Source of the DNA: Thermoplasmatales archaeon
GTDB taxonomy: Archaea > Thermoplasmatota > E2 > DHVEG-1
DNA: 32,928 nt
Direction of reading: 5' to 3'
NCBI GenBank assembly: GCA_023128855.1
Contig: JAGMDE010000002.1
Location: 1-32,928, forward strand
In this document: one piece after another, positions 1 to 9,165 of the stretch
How the letters are laid out: every line of letters begins with the position of its first letter
How positions within the stretch are numbered: the first letter of the stretch is position 1
Made by a program: the position numbers and the translations under genes
The notes under the pieces: generated by a model
The model's input: only the letters and a program-made list of their open reading frames with translations
What the model was told of the DNA's origin: nothing
Database searches by the model: none

Positions 1-1388
1 ACGAATCAGTTGAGCTTGCTAAAGGACGAGCTTTTGGAACTAAAGGGGAACACAAAGCAGCAGATATACTTCTTGAGAATATGACAAAATTAGGACTTTA
101 TGCTTGGAAAGAGCAAATCCAAAATATTCCAAATAAGCCAGATTATTCAGAACTAACACATGGATATCAGGTGTCAGACTACAAATTAAAAATCACAAAT
201 ACAACCAGTGGACATGTGGAATCTGTTGATTGTCAAATAACTCTAGTAAAGTTAGAATCTCCACAGCATGGACAAGTAAATTATTTCAACTTTAGTGGAC
301 TCAAGATTAAAAAGAGACCCACAAAACCTCTTCAACGGATTAATGCTTTTATTGAAGATAAAAAAGGGGAGGATTATGTCCTCATCAAGGAACATGGTTA
401 TTTGGGTTTTTCTCGCAACCCTAATGCAACTTTCCCTATAGGTGTAAAAATACTCCATCGATTTTTTTACCCAATTAAACAAATAATGGTAGGACGCTTT
501 GGCGCATTAAGGAGGTTAGAGAAAGCAATTTTAAAAAAATTTTTTCCTAACTGTAAAGGTCTGATTATTTATGATTTTACTGATGATACTCGCGACATCT
601 CAGTTAAAGGACAGGCGGTGCCTAATATACTCATAAACGGGACAATAGGGAGAAAAATCGTTCAAGATACTGAAAATTATACTGTTGATTTTTATCTAAA
701 ACAACGTTACAATGAGTCAATAATTAGTTACAATGTGATAGGTCAGCTCAATGGAACAAATCCAAATAAAACGATTATTGTTGATTGTCTGTATGATTCA
801 GTATGGTGTCAGGGTACTGGCGATAGTGCTATTGGTATGGGAATTGTCATGGGTATTGCAAAATATTTTACTGATCATAATATCACACCGAAATATAACA
901 TTAAATTCATTGGTTTTGGCGGTGAAGAAACAGGATGCAGAGGGGCAAGATACTATGAGGCGGCTCATAAGGATGAAAATATAACACATGTAATTGACAT
1001 GAATCAAGTAGGATTCGATCAAAAAGATCCGCGTCTCACTCTTAATTTGATATGTAACAAATATAGTTTCATGAATGAAGTATGGAAGGTTGCAGAAAGA
1101 ACTGATTATGTAGAAAGAACAGGAAACACTAGAGACATAGCAAAGAGATGGTGGCCTGAGGGAGCCCCTAGTGATGATGCTACTTTTGGTCAGAATAGAC
1201 CAAATTGTAAGACTGTTTGTTTTCTAACTGATTTTCCATGGATATGGCATCATAGAGATGGCTTGAATCATACTGAGGGAGATGTTTTTAAATATTTTGA
1301 TCGGATATATACAAGTGCTACAGGTGAAATTGCACTAAATGTTACATTAGCCATAACTGTTGAGGAGGACAGGCTTAAAAGTAAGTAG
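1..1388 (+). CDS. Secreted M28-family zinc peptidase, 5' end cut by window edge
   Basis: The reading frame is open from the window edge; the first ATG, at 81, is internal. The codons before it give ESVELAKGRAFGTKGEHKAA, which aligns to residues about 78-98 of the paralogues at 1461, 5193 and 12167, so about 75 N-terminal residues, including the signal peptide, lie outside the window. About 461 residues are visible. A PA-like insert (around NCKGLIIYDF) precedes the M28 core. Core motifs seen are LYDSVWCQGTGD, GFGGEETG (catalytic Glu and a Glu ligand), DMNQVGF (Asp ligand) and HHRDGLNH (His ligand). The His expected in the usual HxD motif is Leu. Many N-x-S/T sequons fit an exported glycoprotein. 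Likely role: extracellular aminopeptidase or carboxypeptidase in protein scavenging, but activity is uncertain because of the altered metal site. It is the first of three M28 genes in tandem. Confidence 0.85.
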   Translation, partial: ESVELAKGRAFGTKGEHKAADILLENMTKLGLYAWKEQIQNIPNKPDYSELTHGYQVSDYKLKITNTTSGHVESVDCQITLVKLESPQHGQVNYFNFSGLKIKKRPTKPLQRINAFIEDKKGEDYVLIKEHGYLGFSRNPNATFPIGVKILHRFFYPIKQIMVGRFGALRRLEKAILKKFFPNCKGLIIYDFTDDTRDISVKGQAVPNILINGTIGRKIVQDTENYTVDFYLKQRYNESIISYNVIGQLNGTNPNKTIIVDCLYDSVWCQGTGDSAIGMGIVMGIAKYFTDHNITPKYNIKFIGFGGEETGCRGARYYEAAHKDENITHVIDMNQVGFDQKDPRLTLNLICNKYSFMNEVWKVAERTDYVERTGNTRDIAKRWWPEGAPSDDATFGQNRPNCKTVCFLTDFPWIWHHRDGLNHTEGDVFKYFDRIYTSATGEIALNVTLAITVEEDRLKSK

Positions 1389-1429
1389 ATTTAGAAAATG
1401 CCTATCTTATGGAATATTATAAAAAATAT

Positions 1430-1439
1430 TATATATAAG
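1430..1439 (+). promoter_or_regulatory. TATA box of the M28 gene at 1461
   Basis: TATATATAAG is centred about 27 nt before the ATG at 1461 and there is no Shine-Dalgarno motif in between. This is the spacing of an archaeal promoter that gives a leaderless or nearly leaderless mRNA. Confidence 0.5.
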
Positions 1440-1460
1440 TTGGTCCCATAACATATATTT

Positions 1461-3248
1461 ATGGCTTATGGGGGTAAAGATTTAACAAAAAGGCTGTTTG
1501 TACTAAGTGTTTTCATCTTATTAGTTGGAATTTCAATAATACCAAGTATAAATGGAAATGTGTCTGAAAATGGCGTTTATGATAAAGGAAATCAAGCAAT
1601 TGGTTCCTTAGAGGGTGATAATGGGCTTGATCTTCAATTCATTTATAATTTAACTGAGAATTTAAGCAATATCATATTTACTGAATATAACGAGTCTGCA
1701 GGTGAAATTGCTAAAGGAAGAGCATTTGGAACTAAAGGAGAACATAAAGCAGCACAAATGCTATTTGAAAATTTTTCAGATCTGGGACTCTATACATATT
1801 ATGAAAAATTAGAAAATACAAAAGAAAAACCTTATCTGGCTACTAATACAGATATTAATGAAAGAGGTTTAACAGTTATTGATAAAAATTCTCAATCTAT
1901 AACTAATGTCTCCGACTATTATATTTCTCCAAGAGTAAATCTGACTTATTTTAAGCTTTTTCTAGATGAATTTAAAGGTCAAAATCCAATAATTGGCACA
2001 ATTTTAGAAAAAATAATTACATCCTTCATTCTACGTAATAATGGAAGTTTTGATCGGAGATTTAATCTCTATGATTTTGACCGTTTGACGCATAATTTTT
2101 CATATAAAGGTTTAAAGGTGCTTCCAAAACCAACCTATTATTCATTAACAAAAGACATTATCCGATATTTTGATAATGATGAACCATTTGTGTATATCGA
2201 CAGAGATTATGAATTTACTAATTGGCCTCCTGCAGAACAGACAGTTTTTGATGGAATATTGTATGATAAGATTATTTCAAAGTTATTGGACGCATTCGGT
2301 GGACCAACTGAATATTTTATTTGGACTCTATTCCATCCGAATTGTAAGGGAATAATAAAATTTGATTCTAACAATGATGCCCATAATACTGGACCTTCTA
2401 CCTCATTTATTCCTGTAATTAGAGTAAATAAAACAGTTGGAGAAAAGATATATGATGACCCGGAAAATTATACGATAGATTTTTATCTCAATCAAAGCTG
2501 GAATGAATCTGTAGAAAGTTATAACGTAATCGGACAATTAAACGGAACAAATGAAGATGAAACAATAATAGTTTGTTCCTTATATGATAGCTGGTGGTGT
2601 CAGGGAACTGGAGATGCTGCAATTGGTATGTCCATGGTTGTTGCAATTGCTAAATACTTCAAAGAAAACAATATCGTGCCAAGATGTAATGTGAAATTTA
2701 TCGGTTTTTGTGGTGAAGAATATGGACTTAAAGGAGCCTTTCATTATGAGAATACTCACAAAGAAGAAAACATTTCATATATAATTGACTTAAATCAGAT
2801 TGGTTTTACACCTGTAGGACCTGAAGAACCTTACCTTAAATTCCAGATGTGGACAAATAATGAAGGATTAATTTCGACTTTGGATAAATTTCCTATTGAA
2901 AGCAATTATACAAATAGAACTGGGATAGAATATCAGTCAGTATTCGAATCTGAATCTGGACCGAGCAATGTACATCCATTTTGCCATAATATTACTAAAG
3001 GACGTAGAAAATGCGACACAATACTCGTTGTAAAAACAGGAGTTAAGGTTGATGGACCCAACTGGCTTGGTCACCATAAGGATGGAATAAATCATACACA
3101 CGGAGATTCAATTGATATTTTTAACTGGACAGATACCGAAGTAACCGGTGAACTTGCACTAAATCTTACAATATATTTTACTGTTGAAAAAGAAGATGAC
3201 CCTCCTGATAATAAATTTAAAAACCTAGCTTTAATTGCAAGGGATTAA
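1461..3248 (+). CDS. Secreted M28-family zinc peptidase with PA-like domain
   Basis: 595 residues. The N-terminus has Lys/Arg then a hydrophobic stretch (residues 11-30), a signal peptide. Residues 60-115 hold the N-terminal M28 element (AKGRAFGTKGEHKAA). A longer middle region than in the paralogues leads to a PA-like domain (about 292-350, HPNCKGIIKF). The M28 core follows: SLYDSWWCQGTGD (Leu374 where the zinc-ligand His is expected, Asp376, Asp385), GFCGEEYG (Glu419/Glu420), DLNQIGF (Asp443) and GHHKDGINH (His538/539). Expected role is release of amino acids from extracellular protein, but loss of the His ligand makes catalysis uncertain. The stop codon overlaps the convergent sulfotransferase stop by 4 nt. 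The gene is the most divergent of the four paralogues, with an extra segment near residues 450-530. Confidence 0.88.
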   Translation: MAYGGKDLTKRLFVLSVFILLVGISIIPSINGNVSENGVYDKGNQAIGSLEGDNGLDLQFIYNLTENLSNIIFTEYNESAGEIAKGRAFGTKGEHKAAQMLFENFSDLGLYTYYEKLENTKEKPYLATNTDINERGLTVIDKNSQSITNVSDYYISPRVNLTYFKLFLDEFKGQNPIIGTILEKIITSFILRNNGSFDRRFNLYDFDRLTHNFSYKGLKVLPKPTYYSLTKDIIRYFDNDEPFVYIDRDYEFTNWPPAEQTVFDGILYDKIISKLLDAFGGPTEYFIWTLFHPNCKGIIKFDSNNDAHNTGPSTSFIPVIRVNKTVGEKIYDDPENYTIDFYLNQSWNESVESYNVIGQLNGTNEDETIIVCSLYDSWWCQGTGDAAIGMSMVVAIAKYFKENNIVPRCNVKFIGFCGEEYGLKGAFHYENTHKEENISYIIDLNQIGFTPVGPEEPYLKFQMWTNNEGLISTLDKFPIESNYTNRTGIEYQSVFESESGPSNVHPFCHNITKGRRKCDTILVVKTGVKVDGPNWLGHHKDGINHTHGDSIDIFNWTDTEVTGELALNLTIYFTVEKEDDPPDNKFKNLALIARD

Positions 3249-4135
3249 ACAAACCCCTTAACAGAAAAAAGGGGAACATCTCTTTTAATTTCCTTTGGTA
3301 TTACAGGAGGTACTATTCGTGGTTTTACGATTTCTTCCTCTGGAATCCTCAGAGAAAGCAAATCATCCATTGTGATTTTCTTTTGTGGAAAATATTTAAC
3401 AATAGAGCTGTGAAAAACAACATTCTGAGGAAGAATTGGACCCCAAAATGGAATGATACCAAATTCATTTACACGAGTCTTAAAAAACCTGTTTAAGAAT
3501 AGTGATAATTTGAGAAGACCGAAACCATAGCCTATTCTAGCAGGTTTACGTCTATAGTTTTCAGGAGGATCAACACCGATAAACCTACAGATATTTTTTA
3601 CAACTTGATCTTGATTTTTTCTAAGTTCATTTATTGAATAAATAAAAACATTTTTTTTGCCGTAAAATTCATGCAATTTCTTGATATACAGTTCATAATC
3701 AAGTTTATCGAGATTCATATATTTATCAAGAAATCCTTGATAATCCAGCACGCCACCAACAGCAACATATTCAACATACCAGGAGATACGGCTGTCTTCT
3801 GCTTTTCTTGAGCCGAAAATGATTCTAGCTTTTGGAAATACTTTTTTTATTCTATCTAAACGTTTGAATCTGTCATCTTTCTTTGTAAACTGGTAAGTGT
3901 AGATATTTTCTTCAGAAATGATGTTTACTTTATCCTTACTTAGAACTTTAGTAAGTTTTTGTTTGATTTTTTCATAGTCAACTTCTTTTTTAAGGTTTAA
4001 TATGTCGTTAAAAGGAGATTTATAAAAGAAGTGCCAGAGATAATTTACATCTAAAAAAGGATATACATTCCACTGTAGAAATGTAGTTCCAGTTTTATGC
4101 ATACCAACATGAATTACTATCTCTCCATTAGTAAT
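3245..4135 (-). CDS. Sulfotransferase-family protein, probable ATT start
   Basis: The first ATG in frame (4102) falls inside the P-loop. Upstream codons still in frame read TNGEIVIHVGMHKTGTTFLQ, with the beta-strand plus 5'-phosphosulfate loop expected at the N-terminus of PAPS sulfotransferases. The frame closes at a TAA just beyond, and the only sensible start is ATT at 4133-4135, 7 nt after GGGGAG. This gives 296 residues, normal for the family. The 3'-phosphate motif is GSRKAEDSRISWYVEY (Arg and Ser), followed by helical segments and a C-terminal region rich in proline. Likely role is transfer of sulfate from PAPS to a glycan or other acceptor; the acceptor is unknown. It lies back to back with an alkaline-phosphatase-superfamily gene and among secreted glycoprotein genes, so sulfation of surface glycans is a reasonable guess. 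Confidence 0.75.
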   Translation of the reverse strand: MTNGEIVIHVGMHKTGTTFLQWNVYPFLDVNYLWHFFYKSPFNDILNLKKEVDYEKIKQKLTKVLSKDKVNIISEENIYTYQFTKKDDRFKRLDRIKKVFPKARIIFGSRKAEDSRISWYVEYVAVGGVLDYQGFLDKYMNLDKLDYELYIKKLHEFYGKKNVFIYSINELRKNQDQVVKNICRFIGVDPPENYRRKPARIGYGFGLLKLSLFLNRFFKTRVNEFGIIPFWGPILPQNVVFHSSIVKYFPQKKITMDDLLSLRIPEEEIVKPRIVPPVIPKEIKRDVPLFSVKGFV

Positions 4136-4232
4136 GGTTTATCTCCCCAAGGCCAGAATTAATTATTGAAATAAAAATTTTTTCATTTTAATTAAAATTT
4201 AAAAATTAAGATGTTAAAAAGAAAAAGACAAA

Positions 4233-4243
4233 AATTATAAATG
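4233..4243 (+). promoter_or_regulatory. TATA box of the gene at 4260
   Basis: AATTATAAATG is centred about 23 nt before the ATG at 4260, with no Shine-Dalgarno motif; it fits a leaderless archaeal promoter. Confidence 0.45.
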
Positions 4244-4259
4244 TTGTTATCTAAATGCC

Positions 4260-5117
4260 ATGAGTAATAAAACTAAAGAGGGAGCTAAAATAAAACAAAC
4301 AGAATTTATTCAAAAGAGAGACTGGGACATATTAATCATCCTTGATGCTTGCAGATATGACATTTTTAAAGAAATGTCTCAAAAGATACTAGGGAAAAGT
4401 AAAGTAACAAAGATGATAAGTCCAGCAACTCAGACAGTTGAATGGCTTGATAAAACATTTAAAGAACAAGATTTCTCAGATGTTATTTATGTTTCCTCAA
4501 ACCCTTTTGTAAATTCAAAAGGAATAATACCTGAACAGGGTGGTTATTCTTTTAATGGAAAAAATCATTTTAAAAAAATAGTTGACGTTTGGGACACAGG
4601 TTGGAACCCAGATATCAGTACAGTTCATCCTCTTGATGTAAATAAAGCAGCAATCGTATCAATGGATGTCCGTCCAAAGTTTAGATACATAATCCATTAT
4701 ATGCAACCGCATTCCCCTTACATTTTCTATGGTGGTCTAAAGACACATATGCATCCAGTTCAGAATATGCAAAAAAATCTAAATCCACCAACAGATTTGA
4801 GCATCTTTTCAAAAATAGCAAATAAGTTTCTTTCACAGGAAACTATATGGAAAATTGGTAAAAGTCTAGGTAGACCCCCAACATGGGATCTAGGTAAATT
4901 ATGGTTTAAATATGGTCGAGAAGGTATAGAAAAAGGGTATAGAGAAGATTTGAAATTGGTTCTCAACCATGTTAAAAAATTAATTAAATTATACCCTAAA
5001 AAGAAGATAATTATTACTGCGGATCATGGAGAGAGATTAGGAGAAAAAGGCAATTACGGCCATGGTGGTAAAAGAGATAAAGTTGTAATTGAAATTCCGT
5101 GGTTGGAATTTGATTAA
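4260..5117 (+). CDS. Alkaline phosphatase/sulfatase-superfamily hydrolase
   Basis: 285 residues, no signal peptide or membrane segment seen. The N-terminal strand and metal site read ILIILDACRYDIF (residues about 25-37), and the C-terminal metal motif is ITADHGERLGEKGNYGHGG (about 256-274). These are the two ends of the metal-binding core of the alkaline phosphatase superfamily. The Cys-x-Pro-x-Arg motif of formylglycine sulfatases is absent, and a Thr/Ser-rich stretch (SPATQTVEW) is the likely place for the nucleophile, so a classical arylsulfatase is unlikely. Phosphatase, phosphodiesterase or desulfating activity cannot be told apart from sequence. Proteins beginning with this LDACRYD pattern are often found beside archaeal surface-glycan genes. 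The divergent sulfotransferase supports a role in glycan modification, as inference only. Confidence 0.75.
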   Translation: MSNKTKEGAKIKQTEFIQKRDWDILIILDACRYDIFKEMSQKILGKSKVTKMISPATQTVEWLDKTFKEQDFSDVIYVSSNPFVNSKGIIPEQGGYSFNGKNHFKKIVDVWDTGWNPDISTVHPLDVNKAAIVSMDVRPKFRYIIHYMQPHSPYIFYGGLKTHMHPVQNMQKNLNPPTDLSIFSKIANKFLSQETIWKIGKSLGRPPTWDLGKLWFKYGREGIEKGYREDLKLVLNHVKKLIKLYPKKKIIITADHGERLGEKGNYGHGGKRDKVVIEIPWLEFD

Positions 5118-5192
5118 TAATTTTGTTTTTTTATTTATAGATGCTTATTATAAGGAAACATTTATTAACATTCAAAGTAACAATATAAATTA

Positions 5193-6746
5193 ATGAAATT
5201 AGTTAATAATAAACTTAAGTGCGGAATCACTCTAATTGTATTCTTTTTGTTATTAAATTCCTTTGTTTTTCAAGGACTAGGAGATAATGGTTCGATAATA
5301 AAAAATTCAGATTATGAATATAGTTACGAATTTTTAGATTTAAAATATATTTACAATATAACTGAGAATCTAAGCAATATCATTTTTACAGAATATAACG
5401 AATCTGCTGGTGAAATAGCAAAAGGACGAGCATTCGGAACAAAAGGCGAACATAAAGCAGCACAAATTTTATATGATAACTTTACAGCTTTAGGGCTTTA
5501 TACATACTATGAACAAATAAATAATACAGAACAATATCCAGAATTAACCCATGAGTTAGAAATTAGCGACTATTTTGTAAAGATAGATGAAAAAGAAATT
5601 GAGTCGTATATTGCACCAGTATGGTTTGAAACTTCTGAAAACGATTATTCCTTAAACTACACATATAATTATTCAAACCTTAAAGTTATAAAACCAAAAA
5701 TAAATCCTATAATATACCTTTTAAAACAAAAAATTAAAGGGACACTTGAGCCTTTTGTAATTATTTTAAAAGATAGGGCTTTTTATCCACATAATCCTTT
5801 AGGCAATATTTCATTTCTTAACAACTTTAAATTCAAATTTTATGTAATCCGCCAACTGCAATGTGCCATTCCCATTTTATACTCAATGCTTTGGGAAAAT
5901 TATCTAGATTATTTTAAAGGATTAATTTTGTATGATTTTTTTAATGAAGATGTTTATGATATGAACCTTTTGAAGTACGCAAACTGTGTTCCTTTCATTT
6001 ATATTAATAAAAGCTGTGGTAAAGAGATTCTTGAGAATATCGATAATACAAGAATCGATTTTAAATTAAGCCAACAGTTGAATACTTCAGTTATAAGCTA
6101 TAATGTAATTGGGCAAATAAATGGAACTTACGAAAATAAAACAGTTATTGTTGATTGTCTGTATGATTCTTGGTGGTGCCAGGGAACTGCAGATTCCGCA
6201 ATTGGTATGTCAATGGTGGTAGCAATTGCTAAATACTTCAAAGAAAACAATATCACCCCAAAATACACTATAAAATTCATTGGATTTTCAGGAGAAGAAG
6301 CAGGTTTGCGGGGAGCAAAATATTATGCATCTTCTCATCTTGATGAAGATATTGTTTATATGATTGATTTAAACCAATTAGGTTTTAATCAAACTGATCC
6401 GAAACTTGTGTTGAATATAATTGGTAATGATGGGGAGTTTTTAGATGAAATTGAAAATGTATGCAAAGATTCAAATTATGCAAATCGTGTTGATAGCTCT
6501 ATTGGTCTCGACCATATTTTGATAAAAAAAGGTATTCCAATTCCAAGTAATCCAATGCCTTTTGCTGATACCCATCCAGATTGCAAAGTTTTATGCTTTT
6601 TAAAAGACAATGGATGGACGCTTCATCATAGGGATGGTTTAAACCATACAGAAGGAGATGTTTTAAAATATTTTGATCCTGAAGATGTTAATGTTACCGG
6701 TGAAATAATATTAAATGTTGTAAAATATCTAACGACAGATTTTTAA
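5193..6746 (+). CDS. Secreted M28-family zinc peptidase with PA-like domain
   Basis: 517 residues with an N-terminal signal peptide (hydrophobic residues 11-30). Order of parts: M28 N-terminal element (AKGRAFGTKGEHKAA, about 74-90), a variable middle region, PA-like domain (about 238-300), and M28 core with CLYDSWWCQGTAD (Leu323 at the usual His ligand, Asp325, Asp334), GFSGEEAG (Glu368/Glu369), DLNQLGF and HHRDGLNHTEGD. The last 30 residues are nearly the same as in the M28 at 12167, its closest relative in the window. A TATTAAC-like box lies about 30 nt before the ATG and no Shine-Dalgarno is seen, suggesting a leaderless message. Role as for the other paralogues: extracellular peptide breakdown, with an altered zinc site. 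Confidence 0.88.
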   Translation: MKLVNNKLKCGITLIVFFLLLNSFVFQGLGDNGSIIKNSDYEYSYEFLDLKYIYNITENLSNIIFTEYNESAGEIAKGRAFGTKGEHKAAQILYDNFTALGLYTYYEQINNTEQYPELTHELEISDYFVKIDEKEIESYIAPVWFETSENDYSLNYTYNYSNLKVIKPKINPIIYLLKQKIKGTLEPFVIILKDRAFYPHNPLGNISFLNNFKFKFYVIRQLQCAIPILYSMLWENYLDYFKGLILYDFFNEDVYDMNLLKYANCVPFIYINKSCGKEILENIDNTRIDFKLSQQLNTSVISYNVIGQINGTYENKTVIVDCLYDSWWCQGTADSAIGMSMVVAIAKYFKENNITPKYTIKFIGFSGEEAGLRGAKYYASSHLDEDIVYMIDLNQLGFNQTDPKLVLNIIGNDGEFLDEIENVCKDSNYANRVDSSIGLDHILIKKGIPIPSNPMPFADTHPDCKVLCFLKDNGWTLHHRDGLNHTEGDVLKYFDPEDVNVTGEIILNVVKYLTTDF

Positions 6747-6792
6747 TGATTAAATACAAATATTTTCATTATATTTCTCTTTATTTACAAAT

Positions 6793-6817
6793 GCGGATAT
6801 GATCTAGTGGTTATGAT
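6793..6817 (+). repeat. 5' fragment of tRNA-Gly(CCC)
   Basis: 25 nt identical to the first 25 nt of the intact tRNA-Gly at 13793 (begins GCGGATATGATC, ends GGTTATGAT). It covers the acceptor 5' strand and the whole D arm, and identity stops exactly there. With the intact tRNA at 9166 it forms direct repeats (one mismatch) around the C1A peptidase gene. Confidence 0.9.
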
Positions 6818-6856
6818 TTAAGTAAGAATTGTTAAAATTTAGATAGTATTATGGAT

Positions 6857-6887
6857 AGGTTTTTTCTAAAAACCTCTTTTTTCCTAT
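6857..6887 (+). terminator. Hairpin plus T-run, terminator-like
   Basis: AGGTTTTT (6857-6864), loop TCT, AAAAACCT (6868-6875) form a perfect 8-bp stem followed by CTTTTTTCC. It lies between the tRNA 5' fragment and the promoter of the C1A gene and probably ends transcription from upstream. Confidence 0.5.
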
Positions 6888-6985
6888 TTTTTTATTTGAC
6901 ATTGTCCTCATTGTATAAACTAAGATAAAAGTTTATATTAAAATAAGATATTATGGATTTATTATTCTTAAAGAGGTGCATAAAA

Positions 6986-9040
6986 ATGGGAAGTAGATTG
7001 TTTAATAAAGGTTTAGTTTTTGTCATAATATTTTTGTTTGTTGGAGCTAGTGTTGGTGTTTGTAACTTTAATAAAACAAAATGGACTTTAACCGAAAGTG
7101 AAGGATGGGACGATATTACTGTTAGTACTTGCAACTGTGAAAAAAACAAACCAGCTATTATTGATGGTGAGGATTCGACCTCTAAAGGGCTTACTAGTGA
7201 AGATATAGCCGCTTTGCAGAAACAGGCAGAAATCGAGGGGTGGACATATACTGTTAGTGAAAATCCAGCTACAAAATATTCTATAGATGAGTTATGTGGA
7301 TTAGTTGAGCCTGAGGACTGGTGGGTTGGAGCCGAGTTTGATCCATGTTTGCCCGCTGGCGCATTACCAGATTCTTTTGACTGGCGTGTGGTAGCTGGTG
7401 GTTTACCTCCAGTAAAAAATCAGGGAGGATGTGGAAGTTGCTGGGCTTTTGGAACAATTGCCCCTTTGGAATGTAATATAAAAATTGTTGATGGTGTAAC
7501 AGACGATCTTTCAGAGCAATGGCTTGTCTCTTGCAACGTAGATGGATATGGCTGCAGTGGTGGCTGGTGGTGCCATGAATATTTTATATTAGATGGAAAT
7601 AAGGCAGATCCATGTGGTGATTCCGGAGCTGTTTTAGAGGAATATTTCCCATATGTTGCATATGACGCGCCATGTAATTGTCCGTATCCACATGACTATT
7701 TCATTGATGATTGGGCATATGTTGGTCCGATAAATGGTGTTGCCACAGTTGGACAAATAAAACAGGCAATCTATGAATACGGTCCAGTGTCAGTTGCTGT
7801 ATGTGTGAACTCGGCTTTTCAGGGCTATTCTGGTGGAATATTCAGTGGTCCTAGCTGTGGTAGTATAAATCATGCTGTAGCTCTTGTTGGATGGGATGAC
7901 AACCAAGGAACAAACGGCGTATGGTTTTTACGTAACTCTTGGGGATCTGGTTGGGGAGAAGGTGGATACATGCGTATTGAATATGGTGTTAGCAGTGTTG
8001 GATATAGAACAGTCCGGGTTGATTACGGTGGTTTTCAAAACTACCCGCCAAATGTACCAAGCAATCCTGATCCAGAAGATGGAGAGACTGGTGTAAAAAC
8101 TTGGGCTGATTTGAGCTGGACTGGTGGGGATCCAAACTATGGTGACACAGTTACCTATGATGTGTATTTTGAGAAAGGCGATTCCACACCAGATGTATTG
8201 GTATCAGATGATCAACTAGAAACCACCTATGATCCTGGAACAATGGATTATGACTCACATTATTACTGGCAGATTATTGCAACAGATGATCTTGGAGAAT
8301 CTACAACAGGTCCAATATGGGATTTCACCACTCGTTCACCACCCAATAATGCTCCATATGAGCCTAGTAACCCTAGTCCAGCCGATGGTGCAATAGACTG
8401 TGATATTGATATTGATTTCAGCTGGACAGGTGGAGATCCTGACCCTGATGATACTGTTTTTTACGATGTTTATTTAGATGCAAATAATCCTATTCCAACT
8501 ACTTTAGTTTCTGACGATCAAACAGAGACTACATTTGACCCAGGGACTCTTAATAAGGGTATTACTTATTATTGGAAAGTTCATGCTAAAGATAACCATA
8601 ATAGGGTAACTCGTGGACCTGTTTGGCATTTTACTACCGAAGAAGAACCGCCGAATGAACCACCAAATCCGCCAACTATTACAGGTGAGACAAATGGACA
8701 AACTGGAGTAACTTATGATTATAACTTTATTTCAACTGATCCAGAAGGTAATTTTATATCCTATTTTGTCAACTGGGGAGACGATACAACTAGTGATTGG
8801 ACTGAATTTGTATTCTCAGGAACTACAGTAACGTTATCAAAAACTTGGAGTACAGACGGAATATTTACTATTCAAGCAAAAGCAAAAGACATAAATGGTG
8901 CTGAGAGCGAATTGGGAACACTAACAGTTACAATGCCACGGAACAAAATAATTAACAGACCATTCCTACAGTTCCTAGAGAATCACCCAAATATGTTTCC
9001 GATCCTACAAAAACTTCTTCATAGATTAGGACTAAAATAA
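6986..9040 (+). CDS. Secreted papain-family (C1A) cysteine peptidase with Fn3-like and PKD-like domains and C-terminal tail
   Basis: The ATG at 6986 follows GAGGTG by 7 nt, better than the in-frame ATG at 6953; product 684 residues. Signal peptide at about 1-26, then a propeptide. The C1A domain has NQGGCGSCWAFG with catalytic Cys152, GCSGGWW, NHAVALVGW with His296, and RNSWGSGWGEGGY with Asn317, so the triad is complete and the enzyme is probably active. Two Fn3-like repeats follow (each with an SWTGGDP motif and an FTT ending), then a PKD-like domain (WGDDTTSDW). The last about 30 residues (FLENHPNMFPILQKLLHRLG) are the shared tail also found on four other secreted proteins here. A TATA-like AGTTTATATTAAAA lies near 6929. 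The gene is bounded by tRNA-Gly 5'-end direct repeats at 6793 and 9166. Confidence 0.93.
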   Translation: MGSRLFNKGLVFVIIFLFVGASVGVCNFNKTKWTLTESEGWDDITVSTCNCEKNKPAIIDGEDSTSKGLTSEDIAALQKQAEIEGWTYTVSENPATKYSIDELCGLVEPEDWWVGAEFDPCLPAGALPDSFDWRVVAGGLPPVKNQGGCGSCWAFGTIAPLECNIKIVDGVTDDLSEQWLVSCNVDGYGCSGGWWCHEYFILDGNKADPCGDSGAVLEEYFPYVAYDAPCNCPYPHDYFIDDWAYVGPINGVATVGQIKQAIYEYGPVSVAVCVNSAFQGYSGGIFSGPSCGSINHAVALVGWDDNQGTNGVWFLRNSWGSGWGEGGYMRIEYGVSSVGYRTVRVDYGGFQNYPPNVPSNPDPEDGETGVKTWADLSWTGGDPNYGDTVTYDVYFEKGDSTPDVLVSDDQLETTYDPGTMDYDSHYYWQIIATDDLGESTTGPIWDFTTRSPPNNAPYEPSNPSPADGAIDCDIDIDFSWTGGDPDPDDTVFYDVYLDANNPIPTTLVSDDQTETTFDPGTLNKGITYYWKVHAKDNHNRVTRGPVWHFTTEEEPPNEPPNPPTITGETNGQTGVTYDYNFISTDPEGNFISYFVNWGDDTTSDWTEFVFSGTTVTLSKTWSTDGIFTIQAKAKDINGAESELGTLTVTMPRNKIINRPFLQFLENHPNMFPILQKLLHRLGLK

Positions 9041-9059
9041 AATATTTGTTAACCTAATA

Positions 9060-9087
9060 TCTCTTTCTTCTTTTTTTAAAAAATTTT
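9060..9087 (+). terminator. Pyrimidine/T-rich tract after C1A gene
   Basis: A T-rich stretch with a run of seven T's begins about 20 nt after the stop codon at 9040, typical of archaeal termination by oligo-T. No strong hairpin is seen. Confidence 0.4.
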
Positions 9088-9165
9088 CTGTGTACAAAAA
9101 ATGAAAAAGATATAAATCATATGCTTTTATCAATAAAAATCTGTTATATTATTAACCTGTAAATT

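Noticed and set aside
4260..5117. Formylglycine-dependent arylsulfatase
   Set aside because: The Cys/Ser-x-Pro-x-Arg motif is missing, so only superfamily membership is claimed.
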